28,590 nucleotides of DNA from JAIRVZ01 sp031553415 (GTDB lineage Bacteria > Bacteroidota > Bacteroidia > Bacteroidales > Azobacteroidaceae), in NCBI GenBank assembly GCA_031553415.1, contig JAVBLO010000036.1, positions 1 through 28,590 on the forward strand. Direction: 5' to 3'. The number at the start of each line of letters is the position of its first letter. The first letter of the stretch is position 1. Positions 18,246 to 25,707 of the stretch are shown here, piece after piece. Both the position numbers and the translations under genes were made by a program. The notes beneath the pieces are model-generated. The model worked only from the letters and a program-made list of their open reading frames with translations. It made no database searches and was not told the DNA's origin.

Positions 18246-18279
18246 TATTGTAATTTTGAAAACAAATAAAAAAACATCT

Positions 18280-20223
18280 ATGAGAAAAATATTTGCAGCT
18301 ATTTTATTCCTGTGTTTTGCATTGTCAACCTCTGCAAAAATTGAATTGCCAGCCATATTCACCGACAATATGGTTCTCCAACAACAAACAGATGCCCCAA
18401 TCTGGGGAAAAGCAACTCCTAAGAAAACCATAGAAATTATTACTTCGTGGGACAAAAAATCGTATACCATAACAGCCGGTGAAAATGGGAAATGGAAGAC
18501 TTTCCTGAGGACTCCGGCTGCCGGCGGACCTTATACCATTTCTATCTCTGATGGAAAAAAAATTGAACTGAAAAACGTTTTGATAGGAGAAGTATGGATT
18601 TGTTCCGGACAATCAAACATGGAAATGCCATTGGCCGGATGGGGAAAAGTCAACAACTATAAGGAAGAAATAGAAGCAGCTAATTATGTGAATATCCGTT
18701 TACTACAAGTCGACAAAAAAACATCAACTACACCTAAAGATGATTTATCTGTCGAAAACGGAGGCTGGCAAGTTTGTTCTCCTGCAACCATTGCCGGTTT
18801 TTCTTCGACAGCTTACTTCTTCGGCCGGAATCTGAACCAGAATCTGGGAAATACACCCATTGGTTTAATTAACACATCATGGGGAGGCACCATCGCAGAA
18901 GCCTGGACCAGTGCCGAATCGCTGGAAAACATGCCTGATTTCAGAGAAGAAATAAAAAACATTAAAAATACAAATATTGAAAAACAACAGCAAGTACTCG
19001 AAGAATGGGACAAACAATTCGAGTCGGCCGACTCAGGAATAAAAAATGGAACAGCAATCTGGGCCGCAAATAATTTTAATGATTCGGATTGGAAAACGAT
19101 GAATTTACCTTGTATGTGGGAAGAAAACGGGTTGCCGGGTTTGGATGGAATCGTTTGGTTCAGAAAAGAAATTTCGATCAGACCCGATATGCAAGGCAAA
19201 GATTTGGAACTAAGTATCGGTGTAGTTGACGATAATGATATTACTTACTTTAATGGCGTACAAGTTGGAGCCACCATTGGTTACGGAATCGACAGGAAAT
19301 ACCGTATTCCCAAGAAATTAGTTAAAGAAGGGAAAGCCATCATCACCATCCGCGTAACAGATACCGGCGGAGGTGGAGGATTTGATTCTCCCGCTCAAAA
19401 CATGTATATAAAATCCGATAATTCAGGTACTATTTCTTTGGCTTCCGGTTGGAAATATAAAGTTGCTGTAGATACCCGGAACCTGGCTCCCAAGCCTAAA
19501 TCATTGAATGACCCGAACAGGGTTTCTGTCTTATACAATGCCATGATACATCCTATCGTGCCTTTTGCAATCAAAGGTGCTATCTGGTATCAGGGTGAAG
19601 CAAATGCCGGCCGCGCTTACCAATACCGCGAACTTTTACCTCTCATGATCCGCGATTGGAGGAAACAATGGAACCAGGATTTTCCATTCTATTTAGTCCA
19701 GCTGGCAAGTTTTATGGAAATACAGAAAGAACCGTCCCAATCGGGTTGGGCTGAATTGCGTGAAGCTCAATTACAAACCTTGCATTTGGATAATACAGGA
19801 ATGGCTGTAACTACAGATATCGGAGATGCTAAAGACATCCATCCCAAAAATAAACAGGATGTGGGTATTCGTCTGGCATTAGCAGCACGAGCAAACACTT
19901 ATAAACAAAATATCGTTTATTCAGGCCCAATCTATCAATCGTATCAAATCGAAGGAAACAAAATCAGGATTTCTTTCAGCCATACCGACAAAGGATTAAA
20001 AGGGAAAAACAATGAAACATTGAAAGGATTTGCAATTACTGGCTCAGACCATCAGTTCCACTGGGCTGAAGCTGTGATTGACGGCAATGAAATTGTGGTT
20101 AGCTCGCCCAAAGTAGCGTTCCCGGTTGCCGTTCGTTATGCCTGGGCAAACAATCCTATCGGTAATTTATTCAATGGAGCAGGACTTCCGGCATCACCTT
20201 TCAGAACAGACGATTGGAAATGA
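18280..20223 (+). CDS. Sialate O-acetylesterase-family SGNH esterase
   Basis: Start set at ATG 18280 (647 residues), because this gives a proper signal peptide (MRKIFAAILFLCFALSTSA); an in-frame TTG at 18256 only adds a charged leader. The protein belongs to the large bacterial 9-O-acetylesterase (DUF303/SASA) group: an N-terminal beta domain (IFTDNMVLQQQTDAPIWGKA), then VWICSGQSNMEMP with nucleophile S112, AIWYQGEANAG, and D519/H521 in DAKDIHPKNK. A GH2-like jelly-roll is inserted at about 242-395 (NNFNDSDWKTMNLPCMW...IVWFRKEI), as in many members. In PULs these enzymes remove acetyl groups from several glycans, so sialic acid need not be the substrate. The stop overlaps the next ATG (ATGA). 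Confidence 0.9.
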   Translation: MRKIFAAILFLCFALSTSAKIELPAIFTDNMVLQQQTDAPIWGKATPKKTIEIITSWDKKSYTITAGENGKWKTFLRTPAAGGPYTISISDGKKIELKNVLIGEVWICSGQSNMEMPLAGWGKVNNYKEEIEAANYVNIRLLQVDKKTSTTPKDDLSVENGGWQVCSPATIAGFSSTAYFFGRNLNQNLGNTPIGLINTSWGGTIAEAWTSAESLENMPDFREEIKNIKNTNIEKQQQVLEEWDKQFESADSGIKNGTAIWAANNFNDSDWKTMNLPCMWEENGLPGLDGIVWFRKEISIRPDMQGKDLELSIGVVDDNDITYFNGVQVGATIGYGIDRKYRIPKKLVKEGKAIITIRVTDTGGGGGFDSPAQNMYIKSDNSGTISLASGWKYKVAVDTRNLAPKPKSLNDPNRVSVLYNAMIHPIVPFAIKGAIWYQGEANAGRAYQYRELLPLMIRDWRKQWNQDFPFYLVQLASFMEIQKEPSQSGWAELREAQLQTLHLDNTGMAVTTDIGDAKDIHPKNKQDVGIRLALAARANTYKQNIVYSGPIYQSYQIEGNKIRISFSHTDKGLKGKNNETLKGFAITGSDHQFHWAEAVIDGNEIVVSSPKVAFPVAVRYAWANNPIGNLFNGAGLPASPFRTDDWK

Positions 20224-21512
20224 AAACAATGAATAATTCTTCCAACTTGAACCGGCGGGATTTCCTGAAAGGAGTCGGCATGTTAGGTATAGGCACTTTA
20301 GCTGCTTCGAGTCCGTGGTTATCGGCTTTCTCAGAAAGCAATCAAACACGGCAATCAAAAGCCAGAGTCGGCATTATCGGACCAGGTTCAAGGGGACAAT
20401 TCCTGATGGGTTTCATTGCCCAAAACGAAAAGGCTGAAATCACAGCCATCTGCGATATTTACCAGCCATCGATTGACTCGGCATTAAAAATTGCTCCCAA
20501 AGCAAAAGTATATAATGATTACCGACAATTACTCGAAGATAAAAATATAGATGCAGTTGTTATAGCAACACCCCTTAACAGGCATTGCCAGATAGCGCTT
20601 GATGCATTCGATGCAGGCAAACATGTATTCTGTGAAAAATCTATCGGATATGATATGAACGAATGTTTGCTGATTTACAATAAATATAAATCTTCCGGGA
20701 AAATATTCTTCACCGGACAACAACGTTTGTTCGATCCACGTTATATCAAAGCCATGGAAATGGTGCATTCGGGAATTTTCGGAGATATCGATGGCATCCG
20801 CACTTATTGGTACAGAAATAGTAAATGGCGGAAAGATGTACCTTCTCCCGAATTAGAACACCTGATTAACTGGCGGCTTTATCGCGAATCTTCCAAAGGA
20901 TTGATGACCGAGTTGGCTTGTCATCAGTTACAAATCGGTTCATGGGCTATGAAATCCATTCCTAATAAAGTGATGGGGCACGGTGCTCTTACCCACTGGA
21001 AAGACGGACGTGAAGTTTACGACAATGTGAGTTGCATGTATATTTTCGACAATGGAGTAAAATTGTCTTTCGATTCTATCAGTTCGAACCGGTTTTATGG
21101 ATTGGAAGAAAGAATAATAGGCAGTTTGGGAACCATTGAACCGGAAAAAGGGAAATATTATTTTGAATCGAACCCGCCGGCTCCCGGATTTCTTCAATTG
21201 ATTAACAATTGGGAAAAAGAAGTATTCGGTTCACTTCCGTTTGCCGGCACAAGCTGGGCTCCCGAAACGGCCAATGAAAATAAAGGTGAATACCTGTTGG
21301 GTGAAAAACCTAAAACCGATGGAACAAGTTTGATGCTTGCAGCGTTTGTAGAAGCTGTCATTACCCAAAAACAGCCCCCGCATATAGCGGAAGAAGGGTA
21401 TTATGCAAGTGCGCTGACACTATTGGGCGACCAGGCCATCACAGAAGGACAAATGCTAACATTCCCCGACAAATACAAATTGAATTACCTTAATCATAAA
21501 CAGTCTGTCTAA
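20220..21512 (+). CDS. Tat-exported Gfo/Idh/MocA-family oxidoreductase
   Basis: An NAD(P)-dependent Rossmann-fold enzyme of 430 residues from ATG 20220; that start overlaps the preceding stop by 4 bp, and an upstream in-frame TTG is less likely. A twin-arginine signal is clear (NRRDFLKG with R12-R13, then a hydrophobic stretch to about 40), so it is folded with its cofactor before export. The nucleotide-binding loop reads GIIGPGSRGQFL, and the usual EKP motif appears as EKSIGYD (E139-K140). The family includes sugar dehydrogenases, oxidoreductive glycoside-cleaving enzymes and GH109; none can be assigned by eye. It is co-translated with a small membrane protein and an ApbE-like protein, suggesting an extracytoplasmic redox step on a sugar. 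Confidence 0.87.
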   Translation: MKTMNNSSNLNRRDFLKGVGMLGIGTLAASSPWLSAFSESNQTRQSKARVGIIGPGSRGQFLMGFIAQNEKAEITAICDIYQPSIDSALKIAPKAKVYNDYRQLLEDKNIDAVVIATPLNRHCQIALDAFDAGKHVFCEKSIGYDMNECLLIYNKYKSSGKIFFTGQQRLFDPRYIKAMEMVHSGIFGDIDGIRTYWYRNSKWRKDVPSPELEHLINWRLYRESSKGLMTELACHQLQIGSWAMKSIPNKVMGHGALTHWKDGREVYDNVSCMYIFDNGVKLSFDSISSNRFYGLEERIIGSLGTIEPEKGKYYFESNPPAPGFLQLINNWEKEVFGSLPFAGTSWAPETANENKGEYLLGEKPKTDGTSLMLAAFVEAVITQKQPPHIAEEGYYASALTLLGDQAITEGQMLTFPDKYKLNYLNHKQSV

Positions 21513-21769
21513 TGGAAGATATCGTAATTACTGCCAAACGGAAAAAAACAGAAATCATTACAGGATTAATCTGTTTTGTCATTGCGAATTTGGTAAATGT
21601 ATATGCCATTATTAAATATAATACATCATTTTCGGAACTATACACGACTATCGGTTATATATTTGCCTTTTCAATTGCTATATATATCGCATGGACGATT
21701 ATAAGAATTATTTTTTATGGAGCAATGAAACTATTCAAACGAAAGGATGCAAATTCAGGGCATATATAA
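21512..21769 (+). CDS. Small two-helix membrane protein of unknown function
   Basis: An 85-residue protein I cannot assign to a family. It has a basic N-terminus (TAKRKKTE), two hydrophobic helices (about 15-34 and 44-69) and a basic tail (KLFKRKDANSGHI), which by the positive-inside rule predicts both ends in the cytoplasm with a short periplasmic loop (IKYNTSFSELYTT). Its ATG overlaps the stop of the oxidoreductase by one base (TAATG), and its end overlaps the ApbE-like gene by 23 bp. Such tight packing argues for a real gene whose product is needed in step with its neighbours, for example as a partner or membrane anchor. No heme or metal motif is visible. Confidence 0.72.
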   Translation: MEDIVITAKRKKTEIITGLICFVIANLVNVYAIIKYNTSFSELYTTIGYIFAFSIAIYIAWTIIRIIFYGAMKLFKRKDANSGHI

Positions 21770-22577
21770 ATCGGACAAAGGAAAAAGTATTTTTTATACA
21801 TGGAGCCAGGCAATGCATACGCGCATCGACCTGGTTCTGTGTAACCGGCCGGAAGTAGAATCCAAACAGATTGCAGCGCTTATTTATGAAGAAATCGGCC
21901 GGATTGAAAAAATAGGGAACCGCTTTGACCCGGAAAGCGAACTGTCGGTTATCAACCGGATGGCATCGCAACAACCGGTCAGAATCAGTCCGGATTTATA
22001 TGATATTATCAATCTATGTCTTGAATATAATAAACTAACATTGAGTTGTTTCGACATTTCCATTCATTCGGAGAAACACGATCGGAATACGATTTCATCC
22101 ATCCTATTATCTCCGGAAAACCAAACGGTTTATTTTCAAAAAACAGGAATAATACTTGATTTATCAGGTTTTTTGAAAGGATATGCATTAGAAAAAATAC
22201 GACCGATTTTAAGCGCTGGAAAAATAGACGATGTGTTGGTTAATTTCGGAAACAGCTCGGTAATGGCCATAGGCAACCATCCTTTCGGAAAAGGTTGGAA
22301 AATAGAATGGGAAACACTGGATAATGGAGATGAAAAAAATCCGGTAACACTATTCAATGAATGTTTTACCACCTCAGGGAATAATTCTTCCGAACGCCGG
22401 CATATTATCAATCCCCCGACAGGAGAATATGTCGAGGGACTTCGAAAAGTATCGGTTCTGACTGATAATGCAATCACCGGAGAAGTTCTTTCAACAGCGT
22501 TGTTTGTCGCCACAACGGAACAAAGAGAAGAATTAATCCGGGATTTTCAATGCAAAGCGTTTATAATCATGTATTGA
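21747..22577 (+). CDS. ApbE-like FAD:protein FMN transferase
   Basis: ApbE enzymes attach FMN from FAD to a Thr/Ser of exported flavoproteins. The 276-residue frame shows the family landmarks: FDPESELSVINR, IILDLSGFLKGYALEKI, VNFGNSSVMAIG, TTSGNNSSERRHIINPPTGEYV, and ITGEVLSTALFV near the C-terminus. In the last motif E246 sits where ADALSTA-type sequences have the metal-binding Asp; T250 is kept. Unlike most bacterial ApbE proteins it has no signal peptide or lipobox, so it may act in the cytoplasm, or its true target may differ. It starts inside the membrane-protein gene and ends the operon. I found no clear flavinylation motif in the neighbouring proteins. The family call is good; activity is uncertain. 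Confidence 0.82.
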   Translation: MQIQGIYKSDKGKSIFYTWSQAMHTRIDLVLCNRPEVESKQIAALIYEEIGRIEKIGNRFDPESELSVINRMASQQPVRISPDLYDIINLCLEYNKLTLSCFDISIHSEKHDRNTISSILLSPENQTVYFQKTGIILDLSGFLKGYALEKIRPILSAGKIDDVLVNFGNSSVMAIGNHPFGKGWKIEWETLDNGDEKNPVTLFNECFTTSGNNSSERRHIINPPTGEYVEGLRKVSVLTDNAITGEVLSTALFVATTEQREELIRDFQCKAFIIMY

Positions 22578-22588
22578 CTGAATATTGG

Positions 22589-22618
22589 CAGTAGGACTGT
22601 AACACGAAAAACCTACTG
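22589..22618 (+). terminator. Weak hairpin after the long operon
   Basis: CAGTAGG (22589-22595) pairs with CCTACTG (22612-22618) around a 16-base loop, 11 bp after the ApbE-like stop codon. The stem is short and no clean run of T follows, so it is only a possible terminator. Confidence 0.2.
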
Positions 22619-22630
22619 ATTAATGATTGT

Positions 22631-22740
22631 TACAAAGGGATTGTATAGAATGTACAATCCCTTTGTATATTTGCTACAATCCTATTGTGTATATGCTACA
22701 ATTGGATTGCAGGTTCTTTACAATCGGATTGTAGATTATT
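22631..22740. repeat. Five tandem 22-bp units, each a 15-bp imperfect palindrome plus 7-bp spacer
   Basis: Units start at 22631, 22653, 22675, 22697 and 22719, exactly 22 bp apart. The 15-bp cores are TACAAAGGGATTGTA, TACAATCCCTTTGTA, TACAATCCTATTGTG, TACAATTGGATTGCA and TACAATCGGATTGTA; spacers differ. Cores 1 and 2 are exact reverse complements, forming a 15-bp stem with a 7-base loop that could also serve as a terminator. Core 5 is nearly a perfect palindrome. The pattern resembles a row of operator sites on one face of the helix. No sixth unit is seen on either side. Confidence 0.85.
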
Positions 22741-23039
22741 TATGACAGGACAAATTTCTGCCCATGTTTAGAATATTCTACTGTTTTGTTACAAACTTAG
22801 CTGAACCCGGTATATCCATTTTGTAATGTTCTAAAATTCGTTCTGATAATGTTTATAAGTGTAGGTCGTAACAAAGCCATTCGGTAATGCCCGTTGTAAA
22901 CTACCATCCCTTAGTTTGGATTCGTTTGTTGATAAAAACAAACATGAGAGCAACTTTGTTCAATAAAAATACATGTTATTTAACATAAAAACAAGATAAA
23001 ATAACATTATTTTCACTTTTGTATCATGTAGCTACAAGC

Positions 23040-23104
23040 AACTAGCGTTATGTTAATCATCAAAAGACGGGTATAATCTTTTGATGATTAACATAACGTT
23101 AGTT
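23040..23104. terminator. 28-bp-stem hairpin, probable bidirectional terminator
   Basis: Arms 23040-23067 and 23077-23104 pair over 28 positions with one G-T pair and no bulge, around a 9-base loop (CGGGTATAA). It begins 12 bp beyond the stop of the minus-strand GH97 gene and is followed by a short T run on the plus strand (23103-23106). The position fits a terminator for the minus-strand operon and a backstop for the convergent plus-strand operon. The stem is unusually long and perfect for a simple terminator. Confidence 0.65.
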
Positions 23105-23116
23105 TTATAAAAGCAA

Positions 23117-25660
23117 TTATTCTACTACTACTTTAACTGCTTTATTTGCTTTTGATGAAAATAATTGAACGACATAAACACCCGGAATTTTTACCGGAAC
23201 ATTATTGAATCCGCAACCGGCAGAACCTCGGCTTACTTCATTTCCGGAAATATCCAAAATTTTATAGGTTAACGGTTCCTCTGTATTTATTTTCACACCT
23301 CCTTTTGAGCCAAAAGCTTCAGCCGGAAGCAGCGATTGGCTTGGAATAGCTGATATATCAGATGGCTCTTTGATTGCTTTTTGTACTGCAATCCTGTCGA
23401 TATTGGGAGCCCAGGCATTATCATTTCCGATTTCCATACTATTGCTTCCTTCTTTCAAATCCAAAACGATAGTCGTATATCCTAATCCTTTGCCCTCCCA
23501 TCCGTCTGTATTATTACAAGAGACCGTTTTCTTAGTAGCATTATCGCCATTAATCTTTATCTGAATATCTCTCTGCTCCATAGACATATAAAAGACAGTT
23601 ACGGCATATTTGCCTGCAACAGGGGCCGTCACATTATTGAATGTTACAGAATTGCCATTTCCTACATTTCCTATAAACTGGTTTCCTGAACATAAGCCAT
23701 CGTTATCATTCCAGGTCTGAACACCTTTCTTTGTATTGCCGGATGCTTCGGCCTCATAAATTTTCACTTCCGGCCTGGGGAAATCAGGGGAAGTTGAGAT
23801 ATGTATTGTAGCTCCTCCGGTATTCTTCAGCGCAAGGCTTAATGATGAATTTTTATTTAGATTTTCTTTGAATTCAAACTGGATATCTGTTTTACAGGTT
23901 CCGTCTTTATAGATATAAGCATAATAATTTTTGCCTTCTTCCAGGAAATCCAAAGGAATCTCAACAGTTCTTCCTGCATTACATAAAGAAGCAATATACC
24001 AGTCATCACCTTTTTTACGGCCAATAGTTACATATTGATCCGGCTGCGCTTCAAGAACTTTTATATCATCCCAGGTAACAGGTAAAATCTTAAAGAATTG
24101 CTCACCAATATGATAGTTGTAGTTCTGAGGACGATCCACAAAATGCTGTATTCCTGACTCGAAAGCAGTTAGAAGAGCCATTTGATGCGACCATGTAGTT
24201 AATTGGCGAACTTGCCCGCGCTTATTGGCAAAATCACCTGGTGTATAATCCATTGAACCTATCACATTGCGTGTCATCGTAACATTAATATTATGATGAG
24301 CCGGTGTTGATGTTGAAACAAACACATACATTTCACCTCCATACACAGCCTCCATTGTCAGGATATGAGGCCAGGTGCGTATTCTTCCCGAAGGCTTGGT
24401 ACACCCATGCAAATTAAGCAACAGTTTCTGTTCTGCTGTTATTTTGTATAACTTATCGTATTTTTGCATCATGGATTGAGCATCGCTGTTAAAGAAATCA
24501 ATTTTTACTCCTTTAATGCCCAAATCTGCCCAAGGCTTTAGTCTGTTTCGTATTTGTGTCTCATCATTCTGGAATTTACCGGAACCCGACCAAAGTAAAA
24601 TTCCGACATCTTTGGAATTAGCATAATCAACAACTTCTTTCAAAGTAAAATCGACACCGGAGTTTTCCCAGCCATCATCCAGCAAGAAATATTCCCAATT
24701 CATTTCATGCGAATAATCTATATATCTTTTGATTACCTCCATATTAATTGCATTACCGGCATCTTCACCTCCCCACGACCAGGAAGATCGTCCCGGTTTA
24801 ATCCAGCTCAGGTCTGTTATCATTGCCGGTGGATTCAGGTTTTCCACAAGGGTAGATTCCATGATGGTTGGCAGATCTCCGAGCATAATCACTCTCCACG
24901 GTGATACAAAAGGTAAATTCATAACGGCGTCCCCGACTTTACTCAGATAAAAACTACCGGTAGTCTCCGATGCGATAAACTTTGAAGCCGGATAGTTTCC
25001 TTCATTTTGTGCTTCAGTCAATAAGAAATAGTTATTTTCGTCAGACAACATCAATATAGGTGCAAAAAATTCATTTTGGGCCGACATTTCGTTCCACTTG
25101 CCGGTAGTAAAATAATATTCGGAATAATCAGCCCCTTTGACATATTTTTGCGCCCAGGAAGTTTTGCAGTTATTTACATTTATCCGGCTGGTTTCGGAAG
25201 TAATATACATCGAACGGGTACTGCTGCCACCAATATCATACTTGAATGCGACACCTTCGTCGTATACACGAAAAATAATCTTCATCGAATAGGCTGCCTG
25301 GGAAAAAGAAGCTGTAAGTTCATTGTAGCGATTAATATTAGTGCTTTTTTTACCTGAAATCATTTGATAATCGTCTTCCACAGCTTGCGTATCAACACCT
25401 GTGAATTCACAGTTGGATAATGTACAAAGACTAACTACATTGTTACCAACTGAGATATTAGTTTCAGAGGGTTGTATAACCAGTGTATTATTCAAAAATA
25501 CCTGGTAATAGAGTTTACCATCTGTTTCTTTATTCAATTCTACACGGATTTTTTCGCCGGGGGATTTAACTTCTCCCAGCTTCACTGCGGATACCGTAAG
25601 AGTTTGACATAACAAAAAAATCAAACTCAGGATTTTGACAACATTATTCAGTTTTTTCAT
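23117..25660 (-). CDS. GH97 glycoside hydrolase with CBM6/35-like module and T9SS sorting domain
   Basis: An 847-residue secreted enzyme. Signal peptide about 1-25. The GH97 N-terminal beta-sandwich is followed by SWIKPGRSSWSWGGED and the barrel with FLLDDGWENSG. D388 in GVKIDFFNSD matches the nucleophile of the retaining subgroup and E437 in LTMEAVYGGE the acid/base, as in the other GH97 of this window. Residues about 632-761 form a CBM6/35-like module (YEAEASG ... NIDRIAVQ), and about 770-847 a T9SS C-terminal domain (YKILDISGNEVSRG ... GVYVVQLFSSKANKAVKVVVE). The extra modules predict surface action, whereas the 655-residue paralog is probably periplasmic. It is the last gene of the minus-strand operon, 47 bp after the GH2 gene. 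Alpha-galactosidase-like activity is inferred only. Confidence 0.92.
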   Translation of the reverse strand: MKKLNNVVKILSLIFLLCQTLTVSAVKLGEVKSPGEKIRVELNKETDGKLYYQVFLNNTLVIQPSETNISVGNNVVSLCTLSNCEFTGVDTQAVEDDYQMISGKKSTNINRYNELTASFSQAAYSMKIIFRVYDEGVAFKYDIGGSSTRSMYITSETSRINVNNCKTSWAQKYVKGADYSEYYFTTGKWNEMSAQNEFFAPILMLSDENNYFLLTEAQNEGNYPASKFIASETTGSFYLSKVGDAVMNLPFVSPWRVIMLGDLPTIMESTLVENLNPPAMITDLSWIKPGRSSWSWGGEDAGNAINMEVIKRYIDYSHEMNWEYFLLDDGWENSGVDFTLKEVVDYANSKDVGILLWSGSGKFQNDETQIRNRLKPWADLGIKGVKIDFFNSDAQSMMQKYDKLYKITAEQKLLLNLHGCTKPSGRIRTWPHILTMEAVYGGEMYVFVSTSTPAHHNINVTMTRNVIGSMDYTPGDFANKRGQVRQLTTWSHQMALLTAFESGIQHFVDRPQNYNYHIGEQFFKILPVTWDDIKVLEAQPDQYVTIGRKKGDDWYIASLCNAGRTVEIPLDFLEEGKNYYAYIYKDGTCKTDIQFEFKENLNKNSSLSLALKNTGGATIHISTSPDFPRPEVKIYEAEASGNTKKGVQTWNDNDGLCSGNQFIGNVGNGNSVTFNNVTAPVAGKYAVTVFYMSMEQRDIQIKINGDNATKKTVSCNNTDGWEGKGLGYTTIVLDLKEGSNSMEIGNDNAWAPNIDRIAVQKAIKEPSDISAIPSQSLLPAEAFGSKGGVKINTEEPLTYKILDISGNEVSRGSAGCGFNNVPVKIPGVYVVQLFSSKANKAVKVVVE

Positions 25661-25707
25661 GGAAAATATATTAATATAAAAATTTAAATTACAGCCACTG
25701 TGGCAGA

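Larger units (their letters stand above)
22578..23116. other. 539-bp gene-free region between the two operons
   Basis: No convincing reading frame on either strand. It holds, from left to right, a weak hairpin just after the ApbE-like stop, a 22-bp palindrome array (22631-22740), an AT-rich stretch with a loose promoter-like pair TTTG (22925-22928) and CAACTTTG (22951-22958), and a long hairpin next to the end of the minus-strand GH97 gene. The two operons converge here, so both need transcription stops in this interval. Confidence 0.7.

Noticed and set aside
18256..18279. TTG start extending the sialate O-acetylesterase by 8 residues
   Set aside because: ATG 18280 gives a standard signal peptide; the extension adds only a charged leader.
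20214..20219. TTG start for the Gfo/Idh/MocA gene
   Set aside because: ATG 20220 forms a classic ATGA overlap with the upstream stop and keeps the Tat motif near the N-terminus.
20220..21512. GH109 alpha-N-acetylgalactosaminidase
   Set aside because: Tat signal and Rossmann loop fit, but they are shared by many Gfo/Idh/MocA proteins and I see no residue pattern specific enough for GH109.
22631..22740. CRISPR-like array
   Set aside because: Units are regularly spaced, but the spacers are only 7 bp, the cores are imperfect palindromes that vary, and no cas gene is nearby.
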